Assembly (NCBI RefSeq): GCF_010731875.1 | Contig: NZ_AP022595.1 | Span: 2,294,001 to 2,358,000 of the forward strand | Direction: 5' to 3' | Origin: Mycolicibacterium sarraceniae | GTDB lineage: Bacteria > Actinomycetota > Actinomycetes > Mycobacteriales > Mycobacteriaceae | Length of the DNA: 64,000 nt | Shown: in pieces, positions 42,377 through 50,264 of the stretch | How positions within the stretch are numbered: position 1 is the stretch's first letter | How the letters are laid out: each line of letters starts with the position of its first letter | Notes under the pieces: generated by a model | What the model was told of the DNA's origin: nothing | Seen by the model: the letters and a program-made list of their open reading frames with translations, nothing else | Databases searched by the model: none | Made by a program: the position numbers and the translations under genes

Positions 42377-43816
42377 ATGTATTCATCCGCAAAGTCCCGT
42401 GGTGCGGTTGCCGGGGTTCTTGCTGCCGGTGCGACCGCAGGCGTGGTTCTCGCCGGAGCCGCTTTGGGATCGGCGCCCGCCGCGAACGCGAGCTGCGCGT
42501 CGTTCTTCGGGCTCGGTAACAGCGCCAACTGCACCAGCACGCCGTTGAGCATCGCCATCGCGGTCGGCAACGGCGCGACCGCTCATGCCAACGGGTTGTT
42601 CGGCGCGGCCTTCGCGGTCGGCACCAATTCCGCGGCGACGACGGGTGACGCGTTCACCTTCGCCACGGCTCTCGGTAACGGATCGGCGGCGACCGCCAAC
42701 GGGGTGTTAGGCATCGCCACCCAACTCGGCCCGAACGGCTCTGCCAAAACCGCAGGCTCGGGTCTGCTCGGCAACCTCGGGGTCAACATCGCCCTGAACG
42801 TCACTACTCCTAACGCGGGGACGACCAGCAGCTCTGTTACGGCCGGCGGCACCGGCGGCGGCGGGAACATCGCCCTCAATCTCTTCGGCACCGGGACGGC
42901 CGGGGATCCGAACAGCATGCGGGTTGTCTCCAACGGCCTGTTGGACATCGCCTCGAACTGGGGTGGCCGCAACAACATTGTCGAGTCGGGCTCCTCATCC
43001 GCGGGTTCGATACTCAATCTGACCACCAACATCTTTGGCAGCGGCAACGCCGTCACCGCACAGGGCGGCATCTTCAACTGGGCCACCAACCTGCTCGGCG
43101 ACACCAACACTGTTGAGACGAACGGCAGTCTCGTGAACACCGCGAGCAACTTGTTCGGCAGCGGCAATACCGTCACGACGACGGGTGGCTATGCGAACTG
43201 GGCCCGCAATACTCTCGGTAATGGCAACGAGGTCACGATCACCGGCGGCTATCAGAATGTGGTGCGAAACCTGCTCGGCAGCGGCAATACGGTGTCGTCA
43301 TCGGGCGGCGGCTACGGAAACACGGCGCAGAACTGGTTCGGCACCAGTAATGACGTGAAGATCATAGCGGGTATCTACAACACCGCCGATAATCTATTGG
43401 GCGGCAACCACAATCAGCTGATCTCGCTGGGCGGCTACCAGAATTCGGTGCTCAACCTTATCGGCAGCACCAACGTGCTGACCGTCGGCGGTGCCGGGAG
43501 TAACTGGAATCTGACGGTCAATGCGCTGAGCGGCGGCAACCACGTGACCGCAGGCGGCTCCGCCGGCAACTTCACTGCCGGATTCAATGTCTTCGGTGGC
43601 ACCAACACGGTGTCAGCGGGACCGGGACCGCTCGCCCTGGCGGGCACCATCTTCACGAACAGTCAAAACGTGACGAAGACGGGAACGGGTATCGCGATCA
43701 ACAACTTCCGCATCGGTGGGGCTTCGGCGACGGCCGGATCGAGCAGCAAGGCTCCCGCTCCGTCCAGCAAGAAGGCCCCGCAGACCTCAAAGAAGGCCGG
43801 GGCCTACCGGAGGTAA
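42377..43816 (+). CDS. Exported beta-solenoid repeat protein
   Basis: This 479-residue protein has a signal peptide (GAVAGVLAAGATAGVVLAGA, cleavage after ANA near residue 38) and a body of 20-22-residue repeats of the form N.A.N.LG.GN.V...GG, clearest between residues 210 and 440 (for example NTASNLFGSGNTVTTTGGYA). Such Asn/Gly ladder repeats predict a right-handed parallel beta-helix. The tail is Lys/Ser/Pro-rich (APAPSSKKAPQTSKKAGAYR), suited to binding an anionic wall polymer. It has no PE or PPE domain although the NxGxGN look recalls PPE-MPTR repeats. ATG 42377 follows GGGGGAG. Confidence 0.75.
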   Translation: MYSSAKSRGAVAGVLAAGATAGVVLAGAALGSAPAANASCASFFGLGNSANCTSTPLSIAIAVGNGATAHANGLFGAAFAVGTNSAATTGDAFTFATALGNGSAATANGVLGIATQLGPNGSAKTAGSGLLGNLGVNIALNVTTPNAGTTSSSVTAGGTGGGGNIALNLFGTGTAGDPNSMRVVSNGLLDIASNWGGRNNIVESGSSSAGSILNLTTNIFGSGNAVTAQGGIFNWATNLLGDTNTVETNGSLVNTASNLFGSGNTVTTTGGYANWARNTLGNGNEVTITGGYQNVVRNLLGSGNTVSSSGGGYGNTAQNWFGTSNDVKIIAGIYNTADNLLGGNHNQLISLGGYQNSVLNLIGSTNVLTVGGAGSNWNLTVNALSGGNHVTAGGSAGNFTAGFNVFGGTNTVSAGPGPLALAGTIFTNSQNVTKTGTGIAINNFRIGGASATAGSSSKAPAPSSKKAPQTSKKAGAYRR

Positions 43817-43821
43817 GCGCG

Positions 43822-44115
43822 CTACTCGCTAGCGGGAGTCGGCTGGGGGCGGGCATAGGGTCGGTGCCGCCTTCGAGCGACAACCACATCGGGGACGCCC
43901 CCGAGATTGAAGTCACGCAGATAAAGTGCGAGTGCAGGTCTGCGCCAGTTCAATCTGGCGGGCTGAACCCGCCTCCCGCGATTGTCGCCCTGGGCGCAGA
44001 CCGTGGCCGCTGCTGCATTGGTGCAATCGGCGACGGCGGGAGTCGCGGTGACCAGGGTGGTGGGACCCGTCGCGACGATCAGTGCTAAAGCTGGATGGCG
44101 CAGGTCTTTCGCATT
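43822..44115 (-). pseudogene. Probable small secreted protein gene with damaged start
   Basis: On the minus strand an open frame without a usable start reads LRHPALALIVATGPTTLVTA, then VADCTNAAAATVCAQGDNRG, to a TAG at 43822-43824. This looks like a signal peptide followed by a mature protein with a DC...VCAQGD pattern seen in small mycobacterial secreted proteins. An ATG at about 44111 (MRK) is in a different frame, two bases off, so a small indel would have separated start and body. Evidence is moderate; it might be non-coding. Confidence 0.3.
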
Positions 44116-44307
44116 GCGAGTGCGCGTCGCGGGCGGCTTCGAGGTGGGGGTCTACTGCCATGGGGATCGGGCTAACGGTAGCCCAGGTGATGGCGATAAA
44201 CGGGCTGAGCAGGTCGGGTCGGCGATGGTTTACGTGGGCTCACGCTGCCGGTTCGTGGAATGTCTGCATACTGTTGACAGTCGTCGACCGTTGGTAAGGG
44301 GTTGTTC

Positions 44308-44727
44308 ATGCGCGTGGGCCGGGTCTTGGTGGGTGCCGTCGTGGGGTGCCTTGCGTTGGCGGCCGCGCCGGTGGCTTCGGCGTCGACCGATCTGCTCAAC
44401 GGGACTTTCGAGGTGAAGGGCCCCAATACGCTCATCGACACCTGGACCATCTCGAACCTGTGCGACACGATCGAGCCGGGCTGTCTGGCCAACGTGACCT
44501 CGCCGCTGATCGAGGGGCAAGCCGTCTACCAAGGTGCGCACAGCTGGATGATGAGGGTCATCGGCCAGGTGCCGGTGTGCCCCGACAGGTCAAAGACCAA
44601 GGGCGCGATGGTTTTCGTATGGAATAGCCAGACCCTGCAGGGTCAGGTGAAGGAGATTCAGCAGGGTGTGTGCCAGATGACCCGGCCGGGGCAGTCGCAG
44701 GTTCCGTTTACGTTGGTGCCGGCGTAG
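44308..44727 (+). CDS. Small exported protein
   Basis: This 139-residue protein has a signal peptide (MRVGRVLVGAVVGCLALAAA, cleavage after ASA near residue 26). The mature protein contains LLNGTFEVKGPNTLIDTWTI and has four Cys residues (NLC, PGC, PVC, GVC) that could form two disulfides. Comparable exported proteins with a TWTI-C pattern are common in mycobacteria. ATG 44308 is preferred to the TTG two codons upstream. No function known. Confidence 0.65.
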   Translation: MRVGRVLVGAVVGCLALAAAPVASASTDLLNGTFEVKGPNTLIDTWTISNLCDTIEPGCLANVTSPLIEGQAVYQGAHSWMMRVIGQVPVCPDRSKTKGAMVFVWNSQTLQGQVKEIQQGVCQMTRPGQSQVPFTLVPA

Positions 44728-45132
44728 GGATTGGGGCCCCGCGGCTCCCCCCGTCCAGTGCGGGCGTGCGAGCCGGACTGCCGATGTGCTAACGGCGCAC
44801 CCGCCGCGATTTCAAGAGTCCTTGCTCTAGCGCGTTCTGCTGCGTGTGGTCGGCACGAGCCACTTTGAATGTGCCTGCCGTCCATTGCATGCGGCGTTGG
44901 GACTGCCCGCGCTCGGTTGACTCGCAAAGTTTGAGTTCAGGCCGCGGCAGTGTGACGGCGCAGGTGGGTGCCGGGTAGCTTCCAAACTCGATTGACATGT
45001 CGGCCGGAGCTGTTTCACACCAAGCGATGACGCGCGAGAGGGGGCTTGCCGACGTCACAATTCCCTCGTGTTTGACCCATGAAATACCTGCTCGCCTTCG
45101 GCGCAGCCAAGGGCTGCCGCTAGCCTCGACCA
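44728..45132. other. 405-base interval without a confident gene
   Basis: The only candidate is a minus-strand frame, 44789 to about 44998, giving 69 residues from an ATG (MSIEFGSYPAPTCAVTLPRP, then RRMQWTAGTFKVARADHTQQ). It has a plausible amino-acid composition but no ribosome site or recognisable family. I see no repeat, RNA gene or mobile element here. The plus-strand promoter for the transporter at 45133 should lie in the last 100 bases. Confidence 0.3.
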
Positions 45133-46053
45133 ATGATGATCGGCATCGCGGCGGCACTCCTGGCGTGCTTGGGCTACGGGGTCTCCTCGGTGTTGCAGGC
45201 CGACGGGGCGCGCCGATCAGCCGCCGCGGCGCGCGACCGCGGCGCCACCGGACACGTCACCGCCACCGGCGGGCCAACCCTCCTCTCGACCATCCACGCC
45301 GCACTCACCGCCGCGTTCATCGTCGGCATTGTCCTGGACGTCGTCGGCTTCGTCGGAAGTGCGGTCTCCGCCCGCCTCATTCCGCTCTTCTTGTCCCAGA
45401 CCATCATCAGCGCCAACCTGATCGTCACCGCCGTCCTCGGCATCACCGTCCTCGGCATCGGCCTGCACACCCGGGACTGGATCGCCATCGTCGCGGTCAT
45501 CGCCTCGCTGTTCGTGCTCGGCCTCGGCGCCGGCGAACGCGGCCACCACGACAATCCAGACCGGTTCATCCACTGGGTCGTGCTGGCGGTGTCCGTCCTC
45601 ATCCTGCTCGGCGGCATTGCCCTCACTCGCTTCCTCGGCTCCCGCAGCGCCGTCATGGCCGGGCTGATCGCCGGCGTGCTGTTCGGCATGCTCGCGATCG
45701 GTGTCCGGATTCTTCACGGCGTCGACCACTTCCAGCCCTGGGTCATCGTTGCTGACCCGGCCGCATATGTCGTCGTCATCGCGGGAATCGGCGGCTTCTA
45801 CCTGCACACCGTGGCCCTGCAACTCGGCTCGGTGAACGGGGCCACCGCCGCCCTCGTTGTCGGCGAGACCGTGGTGCCCGGGGTGATCGGCGTGGTGTTC
45901 CTCGGTGACAGCGCCCGGCCCGGCATGGGCTGGGTGGTGGTCCTCGGGTTCATCGGTGCCGTCGCCGGAGCCGTAGCGGTCGCCGTCTTCGGCGCGGCTG
46001 GCCACCCGGCGCCCCAGCCGGAGCCCAAGGCCGAAGTCCCCGACAACGCGTGA
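45133..46053 (+). CDS. DMT-superfamily (EamA/NIPA-like) membrane transporter
   Basis: This 306-residue protein has nine to ten hydrophobic segments spread evenly over its length, beginning MIGIAAALLACLGYGVSSVL and ending with GFIGAVAGAVAVAVFGAAGH, with a short Pro-rich cytoplasmic tail. The two-fold organisation and the late GATAALVVGETVVPGVIGVV segment fit the drug/metabolite transporter superfamily; the substrate is unknown. Directly after its stop is an IS5-type fragment. Confidence 0.75.
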   Translation: MMIGIAAALLACLGYGVSSVLQADGARRSAAAARDRGATGHVTATGGPTLLSTIHAALTAAFIVGIVLDVVGFVGSAVSARLIPLFLSQTIISANLIVTAVLGITVLGIGLHTRDWIAIVAVIASLFVLGLGAGERGHHDNPDRFIHWVVLAVSVLILLGGIALTRFLGSRSAVMAGLIAGVLFGMLAIGVRILHGVDHFQPWVIVADPAAYVVVIAGIGGFYLHTVALQLGSVNGATAALVVGETVVPGVIGVVFLGDSARPGMGWVVVLGFIGAVAGAVAVAVFGAAGHPAPQPEPKAEVPDNA

Positions 46054-46062
46054 CAGCCTTAC

Positions 46063-46440
46063 CAGGTCGTGTCTGCTAATTGCGGACACGGTGGAAGGTG
46101 ATGATTGCGGCTAGGGTGACTCCGCCGAGGTAGCTCAGAGCGTACTTGTCGTAGCGAGTGGCGATCGCGCGCCAGTGTTTGAGGCGGTTGAAGCATCGCT
46201 CAATGGTGTTGCGATGCTTGTAGATTGGTCCGGAGAATGCGGGTGGCCGTCCACCTTTGCTGCCTTTGGCTTTGCGGCGGTTGATCTGATCGCTGCGTTC
46301 GGGGATGGTGTGGGAGATCTTGCGCTGCCGTAGTCGAGCGCGGGTCGAATCGTGGGAATAGGCCTTGTCGGCCAGGAGGAGGAACGTGTCGATATCGGTG
46401 TCACTGAGCAGGTCCAGCAGTGGCCACAGCATCAGAATGT
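46063..46440 (-). mobile_element. IS5-family transposase 3' fragment
   Basis: The 118 codons correspond to the C-terminal half of an IS5-type transposase: LADKAYSHDSTRARLRQRKI, IPERSDQINRRKAKGSKGGR and IYKHRNTIERCFNRLKHWRA, with the catalytic Glu in NTIERCFN (DDE, third residue). The N-terminal half and the upstream end are missing. The short inverted repeat with GTGTCTGCTAATTGCGGACAC at 46069-46089 probably marks the retained terminus near 46063. It cannot transpose by itself and is fused to unrelated remnants on its right. Confidence 0.7.
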
Positions 46441-46448
46441 CTGGCGGA

Positions 46449-46673
46449 TCAGTCTGGGGCAGCGCAATGAACTACTGCACCCCAAGGAGTCACTGAACCA
46501 TAAGCGCAAGCCCTCCAGCGCAACGCAACGAGCGGATCGATCGTGCGGATCGCGAGGTCCAAGCGCTGAGACAGGCTGCCGGTCAACAACACCCACGAAT
46601 GGCCCGCCCGGGTGAGCGCGTCGATGAACCACCCCGTCATCGCCGCGCGAATCTCCAAATCGCCCTCCCGCAT
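46449..46673 (-). pseudogene. Remnant of an AAA/NadR-like ATP-binding protein
   Basis: On the minus strand the sequence REGDLEIRAAMTGWFIDALT is followed by HSWVLLTGSLSQRLDLAIRT, which resembles the C-terminal part of AAA-type ATP-binding proteins of the NadR-like kinase group in mycobacteria. No P-loop is present. The frame then runs on without similarity to 46449. It lies between an IS5 fragment and a 5'-truncated gene, so this 250-base stretch is a patchwork. Family assignment is tentative. Confidence 0.35.
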
Positions 46674-46684
46674 CCCGTCGTCGT

Positions 46685-47094
46685 CCCCCGAGCAGGTGAC
46701 CGCGATGCGCGAATCGTGCCAGTGGTTCAACGCTCAATACGACACGCTCATCAGTCAGCTCTTCGGATTCCAGCACTTCCTTGACGGCCACCACGACGTC
46801 TGGACCGCCCCCGGCGTGCAGTCCGCGGCGAACACGATCGAAGCTAACCTGGACCAGTCCGCGGCCTTCCTCGACCCCCGCGTGCACACCCTGTTCATCG
46901 TGAATTACCCCGATCAGAGCGAGTATTCGCCTGTCTACAATGGAGATTCGATACTCCATCTCTGGTATCAGCTCACCCAGATCAGCGATAACCTGAAGCA
47001 CCAGTTGCCGTCGGGTCAGCTCAACGCGCACATCGCCACCGCCAACGTTTACGGCACCACGATCCACGACTCGCAGGTGTGCGCCGGAGCCTAA
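46685..47094 (+). pseudogene. N-terminally truncated mycobacterial secreted-type hypothetical protein
   Basis: From about 46685 the plus strand encodes SPEQVTAMRESCQWFNAQYD and continues AAFLDPRVHTLFIVNYPDQS, LWYQLTQISDNLKHQLPSGQ and ends IHDSQVCAGA. The sequence is intact and protein-like through to the stop at 47094, and resembles exported mycobacterial proteins of about 170-200 residues, but no signal peptide is left: upstream of 46685 the frame is antisense to another remnant. Translation could still start at ATG 46612 or 46702. Function unknown. Confidence 0.5.
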
Positions 47095-47105
47095 CGAGCG
47101 CATGG

Positions 47106-47135
47106 TAGAAATCTACCTTAGAAGGTAGACTTCTA
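47106..47135. promoter_or_regulatory. vapBC operator (13-base inverted repeat)
   Basis: TAGAAATCTACCT (47106-47118) and AGGTAGACTTCTA (47123-47135) form an inverted repeat with one mismatch and a four-base centre. It ends two bases before the vapB ATG at 47138, so it covers the promoter or the leader. VapB antitoxins with ribbon-helix-helix folds bind such palindromes to autorepress the operon. The assignment is by position and symmetry. Confidence 0.65.
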
Positions 47136-47137
47136 TC

Positions 47138-47401
47138 ATGAGTCTGAACATCAAGAACGAGCGGACTGTCGCGTTGGTGCGGGAACTTGCGCGCCGTACC
47201 GGGCTCAGCCAGACGAGTGCTGTCGAAGAGGCGGTGCGCGCCAAGCTCGCGGAACTTACCGGTGCGGAGAGCCCGAACACTCGCCGCGGCAAGGTGAATG
47301 AGTTGCTCTCCGAATTGGATCGGTCGATGACTGCGCGGCAGCGCAAGCGGATCCGCGCAGAGGAAACCGAGTTGTACGACGAGAGCGGGTTGCCTGCATG
47401 A
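47138..47401 (+). CDS. vapB: VapB antitoxin (VapB30-like)
   Basis: This 87-residue antitoxin has an N-terminal ribbon-helix-helix type DNA-binding part, SLNIKNERTVALVRELARRT followed by LSQTSAVEEAVRAKL, and a charged C-terminal part (RQRKRIRAEETELYDESG) that should wrap the toxin. It resembles VapB30 (Rv0623) but is longer. It overlaps vapC by four bases (ATGA). The palindrome at 47106-47135 is probably its operator. Confidence 0.88.
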   Translation: MSLNIKNERTVALVRELARRTGLSQTSAVEEAVRAKLAELTGAESPNTRRGKVNELLSELDRSMTARQRKRIRAEETELYDESGLPA

Positions 47402-47796
47402 TCGTCGATACTTCGGCGATCGTGGCGATCGCGCTCAATGAGTCTGGTCGCGATCGATTGGTCGACGCACTACTGGGCGCACCCGCGCCCAAGATTTCCG
47501 CGGCCACGCTCGTCGAGGTCGGGGCCGTGCTGACGAGGCGACTGGCGCCCGAAGATCTGAGGCGTGTCGAGCGCCTCATCGGCCAGCTGGGCATCGCAAC
47601 AGTGCCTTTCGACGCCGAGCAGGCCGCAAGTGCTACCCGCGCCTACCGCGAGTTTGGTCGTGGCAGCGGCCATCCCGCCAGCCTGAACCTCGGCGACTGC
47701 TACTCCTACGCCCTTGCCGCGGTCACTGGCGAACCATTGCTGTACGTCGGCGACGACTTCGCGCATACCGACATCGCTTCTGCCGCAACCGATTGA
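47398..47796 (+). CDS. vapC: VapC toxin, PIN-domain ribonuclease
   Basis: This 132-residue PIN-domain nuclease is related to VapC30 (Rv0624). The acidic metal-binding residues are present: Asp4 in IVDTSAIVA, Glu40 in ATLVEVGAV, Asp100 in LNLGDCYSYAL, and Asp119/Asp120 in YVGDDFAHTDI. VapC toxins cut tRNA or rRNA at specific sites when not bound by VapB; the target here is unknown. The full active site suggests a functional toxin held by the intact antitoxin. Confidence 0.9.
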   Translation: MIVDTSAIVAIALNESGRDRLVDALLGAPAPKISAATLVEVGAVLTRRLAPEDLRRVERLIGQLGIATVPFDAEQAASATRAYREFGRGSGHPASLNLGDCYSYALAAVTGEPLLYVGDDFAHTDIASAATD

Positions 47797-47803
47797 CCGA
47801 GTC

Positions 47804-48286
47804 CTAAGCCGGCGTAAACCGGATCGCCGCCAGCTTGTTCACCTCGATCGCGTCGGTGAACTCCGCCAGCGTCGGCACCCGGTTATCGCGGAACCGCAGC
47901 CCCATCATCCGTTGCGCCCGCTTCACGCCATACGACTGAGCACACCGATGAAACAGCGAAGCCGTCGCGGCCTGATCCTCGACCAGCTCGCCCCGCATCG
48001 AACGCTCAACACCGTCGTGCAGCACCCTAACCGAAGCCCCGCCGCGGAAGTTCACCTTCCACACACTCCCGATCAACGCGTACAAATCGCCGTCGATGTG
48101 GCGCGCACTCACCGGCACGGCGAACTCCCGGCCGGTCTTGCGTCCCCGGAAGCTCAACACCATGAATTGCTGACGCAGCCCGCCCACGAGCGGGGTGCGC
48201 AACAGATACCGCATGATCGGGTTGACGGCCCGCATGACCGCATCCGGTGGAGGCGCGGGTGTGATCGCCGCTGTCTGATCCGCCAC
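47804..48286 (-). CDS. Deazaflavin (F420)-dependent nitroreductase-family protein
   Basis: This 160-residue protein resembles the DUF385/Ddn split-barrel family: a short N-terminal helix (MRAVNPIMRYLLRTPLVGGL), then FMVLSFRGRKTGREFAVPVS and ALIGSVWKVNFRGGASVRVL, where the Ser/Thr-rich GRKTG loop contacts the F420 phosphate in known members. A GTG at 48286 is a likely start; ATG 48334 is an alternative. The C-terminal helical part (FHRCAQSYGVKRAQRMMGLR) is longer than in Ddn. Substrate unknown. Convergent with vapC, divergent from the GH16 gene. Confidence 0.7.
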   Translation of the reverse strand: MADQTAAITPAPPPDAVMRAVNPIMRYLLRTPLVGGLRQQFMVLSFRGRKTGREFAVPVSARHIDGDLYALIGSVWKVNFRGGASVRVLHDGVERSMRGELVEDQAATASLFHRCAQSYGVKRAQRMMGLRFRDNRVPTLAEFTDAIEVNKLAAIRFTPA

Positions 48287-48386
48287 CGATTCACCGGACG
48301 ACCGCGACCGGCATAACGTGAGGTCATTGCCCATACCGGGGTCTCCAAGGTTGCGGCCCGCAGTCCGATCCGGCTTGTATGGGGTC

Positions 48387-49205
48387 ATGGATCGACGCCA
48401 GATGCTCATGACCACGGGTCTCGGCCTGCTGGTCGCTGCCACTAAGGTCCCGCAGGCCAACGCCGCACCAACCACATCCGCCCCACAAGCTCCGGCGCCC
48501 ACGACCTACCTCTTCCACGACGAGTTCGACGGGCCCGCCGGCTCGGCGCCCGACCCCTCGAAGTGGACCACCGCGCTGGCCCGCGAAACCATGGAGGACC
48601 CCACCGAGTGGGAGCTTCCCCAGAACGTCGGGCAATACCGCGACGACCGTCGCAACGTGTACCTCGACGGCAACTCCAACCTGGTGTTCCATGCCGCCAA
48701 GGACGGCCCCACCTACTACAGCGGCAAGATTTTCGGGAAGTGGCAGGGCGGCATCGGCCATACCTGGGAAGCCCGGATGAAAATGGACTGCCTCACCCCC
48801 GGCTGCTGGCCCGCCTTCTACCTTTCCAACGAAAGCCCGGTCAACGGCGGCGAAGTCGACGTCATGGAGTGGTACGGCAACGGAAAATGGGCACCCGGAA
48901 CCGCCGTTCACGCCAAGCTCAACGGTGGTGAACATGCCAGCCAGACCATCGCCGTCGATAGTGCCTGGCATACCTGGCGTGTGGTGTGGGACGACGCCGG
49001 TATGCGGTTCCACAAGGATTACGTCGACGGCGCCGCGCCCTACTTCAACGTGCCAGCCCGCTCGCTACCCGATTGGCAGTTCAATGATGCTGGCTACCAG
49101 ATGTTTCCGGTGTTCGACCTTGCGGTCGCGGGCTCCGGTGGCGGCGACCCCCGCGGCGGCACCTACCCGGCGAACATGCTGATCGACTACATCCGCGTCT
49201 GGTAG
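48387..49205 (+). CDS. Secreted GH16 family glucanase with Tat-type signal
   Basis: This 272-residue endo-beta-1,3(4)-glucanase-like enzyme has the twin-arginine start MDRRQMLMTTGLGLLVAATK (Tat-like), a Pro/Ala linker, and the GH16 jelly-roll with the catalytic motif GGEVDVMEWYG (Glu156 nucleophile, Asp158, Glu161 acid/base). Upstream strands FHDEFDGPAG and YRDDRRNVYLDGNSNLVFHA are typical. M. tuberculosis Rv0315 is a related GH16 protein. It would cut beta-1,3-glucans outside the cell, such as fungal, plant or algal polymers. Confidence 0.88.
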   Translation: MDRRQMLMTTGLGLLVAATKVPQANAAPTTSAPQAPAPTTYLFHDEFDGPAGSAPDPSKWTTALARETMEDPTEWELPQNVGQYRDDRRNVYLDGNSNLVFHAAKDGPTYYSGKIFGKWQGGIGHTWEARMKMDCLTPGCWPAFYLSNESPVNGGEVDVMEWYGNGKWAPGTAVHAKLNGGEHASQTIAVDSAWHTWRVVWDDAGMRFHKDYVDGAAPYFNVPARSLPDWQFNDAGYQMFPVFDLAVAGSGGGDPRGGTYPANMLIDYIRVW

Positions 49206-49274
49206 CAACTGCCGAGCGTGCGGCTCGTCGTTGACGGATCGACCGTCCAACACCGAGATCTCCCACGTTCGGCG

Positions 49275-50132
49275 TCAGAGTGGGCAGCTAGCAGCACGGA
49301 GTTTGGCCGTGACGCGCTGAATGATCACCTCGGGCCGCCTCAGCATGTCAGCGCTCACCCGAACCACCATCCATCCCAGTAATTCGAGAATGGCAATACG
49401 GTCGATATCCCAGGACCGCTGTTTGCCGTCGGTCCAGTGCTGGATGCCGTCGTATTCGACGGCGACTTTCCATTTCCGCCAGCCCATGTCGACTCGGATG
49501 ATGGCTTCGCCATAGTCGTCGAAGAACTCGATCTGCGTCTCCGGTGCCGGCTGGCCCGCGCCGATCAAGAGCAGCCGGACCCGTGTCTCGCGAGGCGATT
49601 CGGCACCGCCGTCGGCGAGTTTCATTGCAGCCCTTAGCTGACGGACTCCTCGCACGCCGGGGCTCGCCTCGGCGATGGCCAAGACGGTGGTGGGTTTGAG
49701 GCGGGTGGCGTTCATCAACGCGTCGAGCAGCGGGACAGCTTTCGGCAGCGGAAGGGTGCGTCCGATATCGAACGCGGTGCGGGCCGCAGTAGTGATTCGC
49801 ATACCGCGCCGCGTGCACACCTGGTCATCGGCGATCGCGTACGACCGCGCCACAAGGCCCGGCGGGGCGTGGCGATCGGTACGAACGATCTCCGCTGGCG
49901 CGGCACCGTCCAACCACTTCGTGCCGTGAACGGCCGCCGCCGATATCCCGGCCAGTACGACGTCGGGTCCGGCGAACAACCACGCCGCCCGTGCTCGTCG
50001 TGCTGCCGTCAACGACACCTCATTGGCGAGGTACACGTTGCGGTATACGGCTCGATAGCGGGTCCGCAGCTGGTAGCCGGTCACTAGTCCGCTCTCCATC
50101 GCCGACGTCCCGAGGAACGGCTCGTCCCGCAC
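49275..50132 (-). CDS. AbiEi-like/DUF559 protein with PD-(D/E)xK nuclease fold
   Basis: This 285-residue protein has an N-terminal AbiEi-antitoxin-like part (GYQLRTRYRAVYRNVYLA, then VVLAGISAAAVHGTKWLDG) and a C-terminal DUF559/Vsr-like domain with acidic residues spaced as in PD-(D/E)xK enzymes: Asp in IIRVDMGWRKWKVAVEYDG with the following Glu and Lys, and the AILELLGWMVVRVSADMLRR ending. Many copies exist in actinobacteria without an adjacent AbiEii nucleotidyltransferase, and none is visible here. GTG 50132 starts the domain. It might be a nuclease; no activity is proven. Confidence 0.75.
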   Translation of the reverse strand: MRDEPFLGTSAMESGLVTGYQLRTRYRAVYRNVYLANEVSLTAARRARAAWLFAGPDVVLAGISAAAVHGTKWLDGAAPAEIVRTDRHAPPGLVARSYAIADDQVCTRRGMRITTAARTAFDIGRTLPLPKAVPLLDALMNATRLKPTTVLAIAEASPGVRGVRQLRAAMKLADGGAESPRETRVRLLLIGAGQPAPETQIEFFDDYGEAIIRVDMGWRKWKVAVEYDGIQHWTDGKQRSWDIDRIAILELLGWMVVRVSADMLRRPEVIIQRVTAKLRAASCPL

Positions 50133-50264
50133 ACCCCAACCTTGCGTGGTGTGCTTGTCACGCGAATACCGCGATCCCCAGGTGCGTCGAGCGTGCGGGT
50201 TACGGTCGACACCACCGCGAGAAATCGACAAGAAGCCGCACGTTCGGCAAAGCGGCGCAAATAA

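Noticed and set aside
42377..43816. PPE-MPTR or PE-PGRS family membership for the Asn/Gly repeat protein
   Set aside because: There is no PE or PPE N-terminal domain; it has a Sec-type signal peptide and a longer, 20-22-residue repeat.
45217..46089. A 290-codon minus-strand gene
   Set aside because: It is antisense to the DMT-type transporter, which has a coherent membrane topology; the antisense product is Asp/Gly/His-rich without structure.
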